A DNA stretch of 64,000 nucleotides from Nocardia sp. BMG51109. Its GTDB lineage: Bacteria > Actinomycetota > Actinomycetes > Mycobacteriales > Mycobacteriaceae. Location of the stretch: positions 3,968,001 to 4,032,000 of the forward strand of contig NZ_JAFQ01000004.1 in NCBI RefSeq assembly GCF_000526215.1, read 5' to 3'. Positions 56,008 through 64,000 of this stretch are shown piece after piece. The stretch's first letter is position 1, and each line of letters starts with the position of its first letter. The translations under genes and the position numbers were made by a program. The notes under the pieces are model-generated. The model was not told the origin of the DNA. It saw nothing but the letters and a program-made list of their open reading frames with translations, and did not search any database.

Positions 56008-57449
56008 GTCAATGCCAGACAGGCTGCGGCGGCCGGGGCGAGCGGTTCGTGGTCGAGCGCGTACCGCACGTTCGTCGGCGTCCAACGAATTCCGACTGTT
56101 CCGTAGTCCGACGGGTAGACATCGCCTTCGGCGTTATGCGCGACGATCTGGGCGAACGCGGTGTCGAACACTGCGGAGTCGATAACGGCGGTGGTCAGGA
56201 TCTCGCCCGCCGGTGTCATCGGGTCCAGCCCGATTCCGAAGCACCAGGCTTTCACGTCGCTGGTCCGCACGCCCTCGTTCAGGGTCTGGAATGGTTCCTC
56301 GTTGTAGTCGACGGGTGCGCCGCTGCTGCCGTCGTGTTCGGGGGTGTCGAGGAACTCCTCGGAGAATTCGCGAAGCATGTTGCGCCACAGGCTGAAATCG
56401 TGCATCACGTTCGCACGGCCGATGGCCGCAGGCTGGAAAACGCCGGCAGGAATGACGTGGGTCAGTCCGGCGGCTGTCGCGACCTTTGTCGCATCACGTC
56501 GATGCAGGAAGAACGTGTCTCCGTCGGGCGCACGCCGGATCGTCAGCGTGTTGATGCTAGGAAGGACCGGACGACGCGTGAGGTCGAACAGATCCCCGAC
56601 CAGTCGCCGGAACGGCAGATGGTCCATGGAGATTCGTTGGTCGGGGGTTCGCAGCGACATCCACGCGGCGGCGGTTTCGTGGGCGAGGACTTCACTGGTG
56701 TCGACCATGTCGAAGTACGTCGTCAATCCGAACCGCATGTACCGGTTTTCAGCCGCGAGCGATGCGTCGAGCAGGCGGTAAGAGATGCGGTTCTCGAACA
56801 GGGACGGTTTCGCGATTTCGCGTACGGCCTGGCTGTAACGGCGATACCGGTTGTCTGCCGAGCGCGGTGCACGGCAGGCAGCAGTCTCGGGCTCGCTGCC
56901 GTCGAGGAGCGGTGGCGTCGTGTCCGACTCGAATCCGAGCTGGATCGTGTGCAACTCGACCGGCTCCGGCGCCAGCCATGACGGGCAGCTGAGACACGTG
57001 GTCCCCTCGATGCGGACAGCGTCCCGATACAACGGCTCGACCAGGCTGTTCAGTGTGTGTCGGTGTGCGTTGAGCGTCCCGCGGACCGACCGCCAGACCA
57101 TGTCCGCGTCGGCGATGGTTGTTCGGGTTCCGGCGCGTAGAGAAATGTGCTGCTTGTTGTCTACCTCTTGATCACGGAGTGACCGGCGTTCTACATCGGC
57201 TCGCTGCCGTAAGGCAACCAGTTGTCCATCTGCGCCCAGCGCGGCGTCTATCGCAGCAACAAGCTCGTGCGAGGGAAGGGTGGAATCCTCCCATTCGGTC
57301 ATGGTGACGTACTGGCGCGAGTAGCCGATCTTGGAGGCCAGTACGCGCTGGCTCAGGCCGGCCGCATTCCGGAGGCGCTTGATTTCGTGCGCCAGCCGGT
57401 CGGCAATCATCGTCGGTTGCCGTTCGGGTTCGGTGGTCGGGTGGTTCAT
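55965..57449 (-). CDS. Regulator with XRE head and Nudix-like C-terminal region
   Basis: 494 residues. HTH about 18-75 (LSQRVLASKIGYSRQYVTMT, then EWEDSTLPS). A middle region follows (APEPVELHTIQLGFESDTTP). From about 300 a hydrolase-like segment begins (LPSINTLTIRRAPDGDTFFL), then a Nudix-box-like LWRNMLREFSEEFLDTPEHD with the REFSEE pattern, though the leading glycine spacing is not perfect. Probably a regulator sensing a nucleotide or nucleotide sugar, or a catalytically dead sensor. Upstream of and overlapping the epimerase gene. Divergent from a small secreted peptide. Confidence 0.8.
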   Translation of the reverse strand: MNHPTTEPERQPTMIADRLAHEIKRLRNAAGLSQRVLASKIGYSRQYVTMTEWEDSTLPSHELVAAIDAALGADGQLVALRQRADVERRSLRDQEVDNKQHISLRAGTRTTIADADMVWRSVRGTLNAHRHTLNSLVEPLYRDAVRIEGTTCLSCPSWLAPEPVELHTIQLGFESDTTPPLLDGSEPETAACRAPRSADNRYRRYSQAVREIAKPSLFENRISYRLLDASLAAENRYMRFGLTTYFDMVDTSEVLAHETAAAWMSLRTPDQRISMDHLPFRRLVGDLFDLTRRPVLPSINTLTIRRAPDGDTFFLHRRDATKVATAAGLTHVIPAGVFQPAAIGRANVMHDFSLWRNMLREFSEEFLDTPEHDGSSGAPVDYNEEPFQTLNEGVRTSDVKAWCFGIGLDPMTPAGEILTTAVIDSAVFDTAFAQIVAHNAEGDVYPSDYGTVGIRWTPTNVRYALDHEPLAPAAAACLALTWRHRDLLLPARES

Positions 57450-57666
57450 CGGCCCCTGCTCATGGATTCATTCTTGCGTATCCGAGGGGTGTGGCAAGTC
57501 GGCTTTCGGCAGACTTGCCACCTTTCTTGCCTCACTGCTGCGGCGTTCTACTAGGTGTGGGCAACGCGAACCGCGGATCTGAATCGAGTGGTGAGCGCGC
57601 CGCCTGTACTCTTCGTGCTCCGATTGCGGGCGGTACCTCATTTTTGGTCTGATGAAGGGAAAACCC

Positions 57667-57897
57667 ATGCTACGCAGAATGATTCGTGTTCTGGTGTTGT
57701 TGCTGGCGATATTGTTCGTCGGAGCCGGTATCGCCGCGGCTATGCCGCCCCATTCGAAAGGGTGGTGCGACAACCGATATCAGGAACTGTCCAACTCCTG
57801 TTACGGGCGGTTCTCCGACTCCACCTCCGTGCGCTTGTGCCTGAAGGAAGCTGGCGAGTGGTATCAGAACTGCCTGCGTACCGCCTGCGACTGCTGA
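57667..57897 (+). CDS. Small secreted six-cysteine peptide
   Basis: 76 residues. Signal peptide: RRMIRVLVLLLAILFVGAG and AAA before the predicted cut, leaving a mature part of about 50 residues with six cysteines (WCDN, NSCY, RLCL, QNCL, and ACDC at the end). An even number of cysteines in a short exported protein suggests disulfide-bonded structure. No known family. The ATG at 57667 has AAGGG upstream and is better than the one at 57652. Divergent from the XRE-Nudix gene over about 215 bp without other genes. Confidence 0.75.
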   Translation: MLRRMIRVLVLLLAILFVGAGIAAAMPPHSKGWCDNRYQELSNSCYGRFSDSTSVRLCLKEAGEWYQNCLRTACDC

Positions 57898-57916
57898 TTG
57901 TGAGAGGGTTCGAATC

Positions 57917-58267
57917 ATGACCACCTCTGACGTTCCTGCTGTGGAACTCGGCGACGTGATCGCGTCGAGATCCTATGACGACCGTGGCGGCGTGCCCCTG
58001 TCGATCGAGATCGGCCGTCCCGTACCGCACGAGTCGCACGGTTGGAAATGCCCTTGGCGCATCACCGGGCTTCAGCGCGGCCCGGAACCGTTCGACGGCT
58101 GGGTCTACGGTTCCGACACGGTGGATTGTCTCACGTACGCGCTGTGGATCGTGGAATCGATCCTGTCCGATCCGCGTAACGATCCCCCGGTCACCCTGGG
58201 CGGCCAGGCCGATCTCTACTTGCCGCGGAGGCCGGAATCGGCCGATCCGGCCGGAGGTGACAGTTGA
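57917..58267 (+). CDS. DUF6968-like protein
   Basis: 116 residues. The core GWKCPWRITGLQRGPEPFDG and the segment SDTVDCLTYALWIVESIL match my memory of the DUF6968 pattern (W-x-C-P-x-x-I, then a helix); function unknown. Starts 19 bp after the secreted-peptide gene on the same strand, so it may be co-expressed and have a partner role. Its end overlaps the convergent ligase gene by 52 bp. Confidence 0.65.
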   Translation: MTTSDVPAVELGDVIASRSYDDRGGVPLSIEIGRPVPHESHGWKCPWRITGLQRGPEPFDGWVYGSDTVDCLTYALWIVESILSDPRNDPPVTLGGQADLYLPRRPESADPAGGDS

Positions 58268-59847
58268 TGTGGGTGACGGTCGATCGGCTCCTGGACGGAC
58301 AGCAGGTGACGGAGACCGGCGATATCGACCTTGCCCGTCGAGCCGCGCGGGATCATCTCGTCGGAGGCCGTCAGTAGCCATACCGTGGGCACTTTGAAGG
58401 AACTGAGCATCTCGCGGGCGACTGCGCGGAGCCGGTCGGCGGTCATCGTGGAGGTGTCGCATACGACTGCCGCGGCGACCCGATCGCCCTGTGGGCCGGG
58501 CACATCGGTGACGAAGGCATTGGTAACCCCGTCGATGCCCCGCAGCGCGCGCTCGACTTCGCTGGGATAGACGGTGGCGCCGCTGACCTTGAACATGTCG
58601 TCGGATCGGCCGTGGTAGAACAGGAATCCGTCGTCGTCGAGGCGGCCGAGATCGCCGGTGTCGTAGAAGCCGTCGGCGGTGAAGACGTCTTCGCGCCGGC
58701 GCCGGCACATTCCCCGCAGCGTGTGCGGCCCCCGAATCTGGATGACACCCACGGTGCCCGAGGGGACGGGCCGCCCGTTCTCGGGATCGGCGATGCGGAC
58801 CTCCGTGCCGGGAAACGGCCTGCCGCAACTGTTCCAGGCCGAGGGCGGCATATCCGTGTCGGCCGGGTACCCGCAGTACGGTCCGAACGACTCCGTCATG
58901 CCGAACAGGTTGGCGCGGGCGCCGGGCCGCGCACGCAGGTGTTCGGGCAGCATCGCCGCCAGGCTGCCCGGCCGCAGGGTCGGTACCGTGACACCGAGCC
59001 GTTCTGCCTGCCGGGCAAGGGATTCCGCCTGATCGGGCCAGCCGCGAAACAGCGTGACCCGCTCCCGGCGCAACAGTTCCAGCGTCGTTTCCGGATGGGG
59101 CACGGCCTCGGTGACCAGCGTGGCGTCGGCCAGCAGCGCGGTGAGCACGCCACCGCCGAAGCCGCCCACCCAGAAGAACGGCATCGGCAGATAGAGCCGA
59201 GAGCCCGCGTCGATGCACCGGCTCCGCAGGCCCGATCGCACCGCGCCGAAGGCGCTGCCGTGCGTGTGCACGACGGCCTTGGGCAGGCCGCGGCTGCCGG
59301 AGGTGAACATGATGGCCAGGGGATCGGCGGCGGTGACGGTGGTGGTCGACGGGCCCACGATCGCCGTGGCCCGCGGGTCGGCCGCGGCGGACAACAGCTC
59401 GCCGGCGGTCCGGATGTCGCGCAGCGCCGGCAGTTCCGGGTCCCGGAGGGGACCGCGATGCACCGGGAGCCCCAGTTCCTCGAGGTAACGCCGGCCGCGG
59501 AACTCCTCGACCGTGATCAGCACCCGCACCGAGGCGACACGCAACTGCGCGCGCAGCTCGGGCGGGCGCAGCAGGGTGCTGAGCGGAACGAGGACGCCCC
59601 CGATCCGGGTGAGCGCCAACGCGATTCGTACCCAGTCGGTGCCATTGGGCATGAGCAGGCCCACGCGGGTGCCCTTGCCGACCCCGGCATCGATCAGCGC
59701 CGCGGCCGTATGCCCGGTGGCGGTGTCGAGTTCCCCGTAGCTCAAGCGGTGGCGCGGATCGATCACCATCGCGGTGTCCGGGTCGCGGGCCGCGCGCAGG
59801 CGCAGCACCCGGTCGACGGTTTGCGCGGTCGCCATGTCGTCAATCAT
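58216..59847 (-). CDS. AMP-dependent acyl-CoA synthetase/ligase
   Basis: 543 residues. P-loop is FTSGSRGLPKA (the usual T-G-x-x-K-G altered), then LFGMTESFGPYCGYP, DTGDLGRL, the hinge GRSDDMFKVSG, and the catalytic lysine in PRGSTGKVDIAG. Predicted to activate a carboxylic acid as the CoA thioester. Overlaps the upstream ligase by 8 bp. A second ATG lies four codons in. Last gene of the operon, convergent with the DUF6968-like gene. Confidence 0.9.
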   Translation of the reverse strand: MIDDMATAQTVDRVLRLRAARDPDTAMVIDPRHRLSYGELDTATGHTAAALIDAGVGKGTRVGLLMPNGTDWVRIALALTRIGGVLVPLSTLLRPPELRAQLRVASVRVLITVEEFRGRRYLEELGLPVHRGPLRDPELPALRDIRTAGELLSAAADPRATAIVGPSTTTVTAADPLAIMFTSGSRGLPKAVVHTHGSAFGAVRSGLRSRCIDAGSRLYLPMPFFWVGGFGGGVLTALLADATLVTEAVPHPETTLELLRRERVTLFRGWPDQAESLARQAERLGVTVPTLRPGSLAAMLPEHLRARPGARANLFGMTESFGPYCGYPADTDMPPSAWNSCGRPFPGTEVRIADPENGRPVPSGTVGVIQIRGPHTLRGMCRRRREDVFTADGFYDTGDLGRLDDDGFLFYHGRSDDMFKVSGATVYPSEVERALRGIDGVTNAFVTDVPGPQGDRVAAAVVCDTSTMTADRLRAVAREMLSSFKVPTVWLLTASDEMIPRGSTGKVDIAGLRHLLSVQEPIDRHPHQLSPPAGSADSGLRGK

Positions 59848-61465
59848 CGAACACCTGCCTCAGTCGCCGCGCATCCACCTTGCCGCTGGACAGCAACGGG
59901 ATGTCGGCGATGGTGACGGCCGCGAAGCGCGCGGGGACCTTGTACGCCGACAATTCGGCCCGCAGCCTGGCCCGCAGGTCCGCTTCGTCGAACGCCGCCG
60001 GATCGGCAACGGTGACGACGGCGGCCACCACCTGCCCCCGCTCGGGGTGTGGGAGGCCGATCACGTGTGCGGTGCCGCCGGTGATCTTCACGATGGCCTT
60101 CTCCACCTCGGCCGGCGCCACGTTCGCGCCCGCTGTCTTGATCATGGCGCCGCTGCGGCCGACGAAGTACACGAAGCCGTCGGCGTCGGCGCGCACCAGA
60201 TCGCCGGTGTGGAACCAGCCGTCGGTGTCGAAGCACTCTTCGCGGCTGCGTTTGTAGTAGCCCTGCATGAGAAAGGGGCCTCGCAGACACAGCTCGCCGA
60301 CCTGCCCCGGAGCGACGGTCGCCCCGGTGCCGGGATCGATGATCCTGGTGTCGAAACCGGGTGCGGGCCTGCCGTAGGAGCCGCGGCGGTGCTCGGGCTG
60401 ATCGGATTCGTCCCCGCTGATCAGGACGACCCCGCCGGCTTCGGTCATGCCCAGCATGTTGTGCCGGAGTTCAGGGTCGCGCGGGCGCACGTCGCCGGGC
60501 ATGATCGGGTAGAGATTGCCCCGCTGCATCGAGGACAGGTCGCGGCGGGCGAAACTCGGGTGCCGGGCCAGATGCGCGATTCCCGCGGCGAAACCGTTTG
60601 TCACGGTAGGCTTCTCGGCTTCGAGCAGATCGAGGGTCGCGGCGGCGTCGGTGGCGTCGGAGCACACCAGCGTGGAACCGGCGACGAGGGTGGCGAGCAG
60701 GCCGAACGCGAATCCGCCGATCCAGAAGAACGGCGAATTGCAGAACAGCACATCGGATTCGGTGAGGCCGCGAACGGCGTTGAGATTGCGCTGGTGTTCG
60801 AGCAGCGCCGTGTGCGTGTGCACCACGCCCTTGGGTGCGGCGGCCGATCCGGAGGTGTAGACGACGGCCAGCGGGTCGGTGCCGTCGACATCGCGTTCCA
60901 TCGCCGTGAGCAGCGCCTCGTCGACGGTGTCGGCCAGCCGCCGAGTCTCGATGATGTCGCGGACGCCGGGCGCGGCGCCGTCGGTGATCGCGATGTGCCG
61001 CAGCTGCGGCACGGCGGCACAGAACAGGCGTTCGGCCGCATCGAAATCGGCGTCGATGAGCACCTCGGACAGCCGCTGCACGTAATCGTGTGAACGGTAC
61101 GCGGCGGTGGCGAGCAGGATGTGAACATCGCTGTGCACCAACTGCTCTCGAAGCTCCCGCGCGGTCGCGAAGGTGGAGAAGGGGACCACCACGGCGCCGA
61201 TGCGCGCGGCGGCCAGCGCGCCGGTGACGAATGCCGTGCCGTTGGGGTACAGCAGGCCCACATGCGTGCCCTTGCCGGCGCCGAGCGCGATCAGCCCCCG
61301 CACGAGGCGCGCCGAACGGCGCTCGGCCTCGGCGTAGCTCATTCGGTCCGCGTCGCAGATCAGCAACGGATGGTCGGGCCGGGTCCGTGCGTGCAGACGG
61401 AGAAAGTCGGCGACCGTGGGCGATTCGGTGGTCACGATGTCCTCGGCGACGTCGTGGCCGATCAT
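59840..61465 (-). CDS. AMP-dependent acyl-CoA synthetase/ligase (paralogue)
   Basis: 541 residues. P-loop YTSGSAAAPKGVVHTH lacks the usual threonine-glycine, but the lysine is kept. Other segments: FFWIGGFAFGLLATL (shared pattern FFW-x-GGF in both ligases), MLGMTEAGGVVL, HTGDLVRADADGF, hinge GRSGAMIKTAG, and LLSSGKVDARRL with the catalytic lysine. Similar to the next ligase throughout, so a tandem duplication is probable. ATG overlaps the crotonase stop by one base. Confidence 0.9.
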   Translation of the reverse strand: MIGHDVAEDIVTTESPTVADFLRLHARTRPDHPLLICDADRMSYAEAERRSARLVRGLIALGAGKGTHVGLLYPNGTAFVTGALAAARIGAVVVPFSTFATARELREQLVHSDVHILLATAAYRSHDYVQRLSEVLIDADFDAAERLFCAAVPQLRHIAITDGAAPGVRDIIETRRLADTVDEALLTAMERDVDGTDPLAVVYTSGSAAAPKGVVHTHTALLEHQRNLNAVRGLTESDVLFCNSPFFWIGGFAFGLLATLVAGSTLVCSDATDAAATLDLLEAEKPTVTNGFAAGIAHLARHPSFARRDLSSMQRGNLYPIMPGDVRPRDPELRHNMLGMTEAGGVVLISGDESDQPEHRRGSYGRPAPGFDTRIIDPGTGATVAPGQVGELCLRGPFLMQGYYKRSREECFDTDGWFHTGDLVRADADGFVYFVGRSGAMIKTAGANVAPAEVEKAIVKITGGTAHVIGLPHPERGQVVAAVVTVADPAAFDEADLRARLRAELSAYKVPARFAAVTIADIPLLSSGKVDARRLRQVFDD

Positions 61466-62295
61466 CAGCGGATCCTCGGTTCGGGCCGGTCGCCGTGATC
61501 ACGGGTGGCCGCCAATTCCGCCTTGCCGAGCGGGTTTCCGAGCCGCGTGTAGAGCAGGCCCTGATCCAGCGCCGCACGATACGGCTTGTCCAGCGACTCC
61601 CAGATCGCCCGGACGGTGCCCTGGGTGGCGGCGGGGGGCTTCGCGGCGATGGTGGCGGCGATCTCGTGCGCCCGCGGCCACAGCCGATCGGAGGAGACCA
61701 CCTCGGAGACTAGGCCGATGCGCAGCGCGGTCTCCGCGCAGACGCGTTCGTCGTTGCCCATCAACGCGATTCGCAGCGTCTCGCCCAGGCCGATGCGCCG
61801 CCGCAGCCCGATCGGCTCCAGGGCCGACACCAGGCCGGTCGACACGTGCGAGTCGAAGAAGGTGGCATCCGACGAGCAGAGGACCACGTCGGCCTCGTTG
61901 ACGAAGTAGAACCCGCCGGCCGTGCACATCCCCTGCACGGCGCACACCACGGGCTTCCACATCTTCTGCCACTTGGGGCTCAGCGCCTCGCCCGGATCCT
62001 CGTGATGCCACACGCTCGACGGCTGGCCGTAGGGCTTCTTGATGTCCAGGCCCGCGCTGAACGCCCGGGTCCCGGCTGCGCGCAGCACGACCGCGTGCAC
62101 CGCATCGTCGAGCTTGACCAGCCGCCACGCCTCGATCAGCTCCTCGCACATGGTCCGGTCGAAGGCGTTGAGGCGCTCGGGGCGGTTCAGCGTCAGGGTG
62201 GCGACGCGGTCGGCGCGGTCCACCTCGAGCCGGATCGTGTCGAATGCGGTGCCCACCGGTTCGGCGCGGTGGTTGTCCGCGGGTGTCTCGGTCAT
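61465..62295 (-). CDS. Enoyl-CoA hydratase/isomerase family protein
   Basis: 276 residues, crotonase fold. FSAGLDIKKPYGQ and VQGMCTAGGFYFVNEADVVL carry the oxyanion-hole segments; the second catalytic Glu region appears as FFDSHVSTGLV with no Glu at the usual place, so activity may differ from classical hydration. Acts on an acyl-CoA made by the neighbouring ligases. 43 bp after the preceding crotonase. Confidence 0.9.
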   Translation of the reverse strand: MTETPADNHRAEPVGTAFDTIRLEVDRADRVATLTLNRPERLNAFDRTMCEELIEAWRLVKLDDAVHAVVLRAAGTRAFSAGLDIKKPYGQPSSVWHHEDPGEALSPKWQKMWKPVVCAVQGMCTAGGFYFVNEADVVLCSSDATFFDSHVSTGLVSALEPIGLRRRIGLGETLRIALMGNDERVCAETALRIGLVSEVVSSDRLWPRAHEIAATIAAKPPAATQGTVRAIWESLDKPYRAALDQGLLYTRLGNPLGKAELAATRDHGDRPEPRIR

Positions 62296-62338
62296 CGGCG
62301 CTGCCTGACATCGGGCGGCATGGTGCTCTCCTCGTGGG

Positions 62339-63169
62339 TCATCGGCCGTGGAATTCCGGCGCGCGCCGTTCCCGGAACGCGGCCAGTCCCTCCTTGAAAT
62401 CGCTCGTTCTGCACGATAATTCGAGATCGAAGAGCTCCTGGTGCAGCGATTGCGCGAGCGTGGCGTGCTGGCCGTACGCCAACGCCTGCTTGGTGAGCCC
62501 GATCGCGACCGTGGGGCCGGCCGCCAGCCGCGCCAGCAGGTCGCCGGCGGCGGCCTCCAGATCGCCGGCGGGTACGCAGCGGTCGATCAGCCCCCAGTCG
62601 GCGGCCTCGGCGCCGCTCACCTTGTCGCCGAGCAGCAGCATCCGCCGCGCGCGTGCCAACCCGACGAGTCGGGGCAACAACCACGTCGATCCCGAGTCGG
62701 GGCTGAAACCGCGGGCCAGGAACGGCTCCCAGAACAGGGCATCGTCGGCGGCCACGGTGAAGTCCGCGGCCAGTGCGAGATTGCAGCCGAGCCCGGCGGC
62801 CCAGCCGCGCACGGTGCACACGACGGGCAGCTGGATGGTCTGCAGGAGCTCGATCACGCGGTGGGCGGTGTGCGGGATGCGACGGACCAGGTCTCCCGTG
62901 CGCGGCCGCTGCCCGTCCGCGCCGTTGCCCGCCACCCAGTCGACACCGGAGCAGAAGTCGGCTCCGGCGCCGCGCAGCCCGATCGCGCGCAGCGAGTCGT
63001 CGGATGCCGCCTCGGTGAGGGTGTTCACGAGCGTGTCGACCATCGTGCGGCTCAGCGAATTACGCCGGTCCGGGCGATCGAGGACGAGGTGCAGGACCGC
63101 GCCGTCGCGCTGCACCGTCACGGAACCTGCACCGGTGGATTGGGAGTCTCGACTCACTGTCTCTCGCAT
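62339..63169 (-). CDS. Enoyl-CoA hydratase/isomerase family protein (first gene of the operon)
   Basis: 276 residues, crotonase fold. FCSGVDWVAGN and VRGWAAGLGCNLALAADFTV form the oxyanion hole; EPFLARGFSPDSGSTWLLPR holds the catalytic region. The ATG at 63169 is chosen over the frame start at 63382 because the longer form adds an Arg/Pro-rich sequence that runs across the palindromic control region. The operator-like palindromes at 63190-63226 lie just upstream. Confidence 0.9.
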   Translation of the reverse strand: MRETVSRDSQSTGAGSVTVQRDGAVLHLVLDRPDRRNSLSRTMVDTLVNTLTEAASDDSLRAIGLRGAGADFCSGVDWVAGNGADGQRPRTGDLVRRIPHTAHRVIELLQTIQLPVVCTVRGWAAGLGCNLALAADFTVAADDALFWEPFLARGFSPDSGSTWLLPRLVGLARARRMLLLGDKVSGAEAADWGLIDRCVPAGDLEAAAGDLLARLAAGPTVAIGLTKQALAYGQHATLAQSLHQELFDLELSCRTSDFKEGLAAFRERRAPEFHGR

Positions 63170-63189
63170 CTCACGAGCATACTGTTTTA

Positions 63190-63209
63190 CATACGGTATG
63201 TGATACCGT
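63190..63209. promoter_or_regulatory. Overlapping palindromes upstream of the crotonase operon
   Basis: ACATAC-G-GTATGT (63190-63202) overlaps CGGTAT-GTG-ATACCG (63195-63209); both are perfect. They lie 21-40 bp before the crotonase ATG. A typical TetR-type operator; the TetR gene at the window's right edge is a candidate. Confidence 0.6.
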
Positions 63210-63214
63210 TGTGC

Positions 63215-63226
63215 CTTGTACAAGGT
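63215..63226. promoter_or_regulatory. Perfect 12-bp palindrome
   Basis: CCTTGTACAAGG, six bases beyond the overlapping palindromes. It could be a second operator or hold a -35 element (TTGTAC). Confidence 0.4.
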
Positions 63227-63479
63227 AGCAGGCAACCTTCGCCGAAGAAAGAGGATGTTTGCCGGGCGGCCGGCTCCGGGCGAGGGGTGCGGAATCGGTA
63301 CGCGACCCCCGCTCGGTCGCGGGAAGGCCGCGGCCGTCCTCCGGCGCCCACGGGGTTGCTGCTGTCGTCGGAGCAGCCGCATCCGGCGGTCGACGATATG
63401 CTCGCGCGATTCCGGAGCGGGAGCGCCCGAGAAGCACTCCCTCGCCTTTGCGGCGTGTCTGGTGGCCGGGAATGTCCGG

Positions 63480-64000
63480 CTATTTCGCTGCGGTGGCCTT
63501 GGTGGGGCGGCGTGCTGCCGACGTCCCGGCTGCCGGTGCCTTCTCGGCGGGGGATGTGGTGGCCGTCGCCGTCTTCTCGGCGGTTCTCGCGGTGGGCGTC
63601 TTCCTCGTCTCGGTGCCCGATTCCGATTCGATCAGCCGGGTCGCGTATTCCAGGATGCGGTCGAGGCCGTATTCGAAATTGTGGTCGTCGGGGGCGCCGC
63701 TGTGCAGGCCCTTCGAGCCGGCCGCGGCGAGCAGCGGCGTGGTGTCGGGAGAGATGGTGAGGTTCTCGTAGTAGGCGCTCGGCCCGGACTCCGATTCCTT
63801 GTTCTTGTCGTAGAGGCGTTGCAGCACAACGGTTCCGTGGACGTGCAGTTGAACCGCCGAATAGGTGTCGACGGCCTGGTCGGGCGACAGACCGGCCTCG
63901 ACCAGGGTGGCGATCACCTGCTCGGTCTGGCGGGCGCCGAGCTGCGCGGCCGCCGGGCTCAACGCGGACCTGATCAGTATCAGATCGCAGAGGATGGGGT
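63480..64000 (-). CDS. TetR-family regulator, C-terminal part (5' end outside window)
   Basis: The frame is open to the window's right edge (the TTG at 63962 is internal). Visible are the TetR C-terminal helices (ILCDLILIRSALSPAAAQLG, then GLSPDQAVDTYSAVQLHVHG) and the FEYGLDRILEYATRLI end typical of the TetR_C domain. An extra low-complexity Ala/Thr/Lys tail of about 45 residues follows (KAPAAGTSAARRPTKATAAK). It points toward the crotonase/ligase operon on the same strand and may regulate it. The 253 bp between the palindromes and its stop show no other gene. Confidence 0.85.
   Translation of the reverse strand, partial: PILCDLILIRSALSPAAAQLGARQTEQVIATLVEAGLSPDQAVDTYSAVQLHVHGTVVLQRLYDKNKESESGPSAYYENLTISPDTTPLLAAAGSKGLHSGAPDDHNFEYGLDRILEYATRLIESESGTETRKTPTARTAEKTATATTSPAEKAPAAGTSAARRPTKATAAK

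Noticed and set aside
1..64000. tRNA, rRNA or riboswitch genes
   Set aside because: I did not see a convincing cloverleaf, rRNA segment or known riboswitch core by eye. A covariance-model search would be needed to exclude small RNAs.

Overview
High-GC actinobacterial chromosome. A complete ten-gene mce lipid-import operon, a large NRPS, many XRE regulators of the DUF5753/DUF6879 type, a remnant tyrosine-recombinase transposon and very GC-rich third codon positions all suggest a mycolic-acid-producing actinomycete. Nocardia is the most likely genus; this is inferred from gene content only, without any database search. Both ends cut genes: the NRPS enters from the left and a TetR regulator (minus strand) leaves on the right.

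Layout. (1) 2-10276: C-terminal part of an NRPS (A tail-T-E, C-A-T, C-A-[N-methyltransferase]-T-TE) that finishes a peptide with a D-residue, one further residue and an N-methylated last residue. (2) 10513-23873: a catabolic region. An acyl-CoA ligase and an IclR regulator (minus) are divergent from an NTF2-like/SDR/SDR/flavoprotein/MHS-transporter operon (plus). A second IclR gene and an unknown 275-residue protein (minus) are divergent from a homogentisate operon: homogentisate dioxygenase, two CoA-transferase subunits and fumarylacetoacetase. A shared CGATTATCG-type palindrome in the control regions suggests one regulon that feeds a ring compound through homogentisate to fumarate and acetoacetyl-CoA. 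No maleylacetoacetate isomerase is visible. (3) 24233-30488: single genes (histidine phosphatase, hydrolase-NTF2 fusion, LysR, DHA2 exporter, methyltransferase) separated by decayed sequence and a 23-bp tandem repeat. (4) 30560-31672: wreck of a Tn554-like element.

(5) 31735-34636: isochorismatase-like hydrolase, APC permease and a divergent TetR, with a perfect palindrome between them. (6) 35067-44780: an accessory region of small cassettes, each next to an XRE regulator: two related serine hydrolases, at least one frameshifted small gene, a DUF6879/XRE-DUF5753 cassette, a HicB-like orphan, an XRE with a beta-rich C-terminal domain, and two proteins sharing a cysteine motif. Most of these are uncharacterised and this is the most novel part of the window.

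(7) 44888-54879: mce operon read right to left (yrbEA, yrbEB, mceA-F, two Mce-associated proteins), tightly overlapped. (8) 55051-58267: an epimerase under a regulator with an XRE head and a Nudix-like tail, then a divergent small secreted six-cysteine peptide and a DUF6968-like protein. (9) 58216-64000: two enoyl-CoA hydratase-family enzymes and two adenylate-forming ligases in one operon, preceded by two palindromes and a TetR gene. This looks like an acyl-CoA degradation or modification unit.
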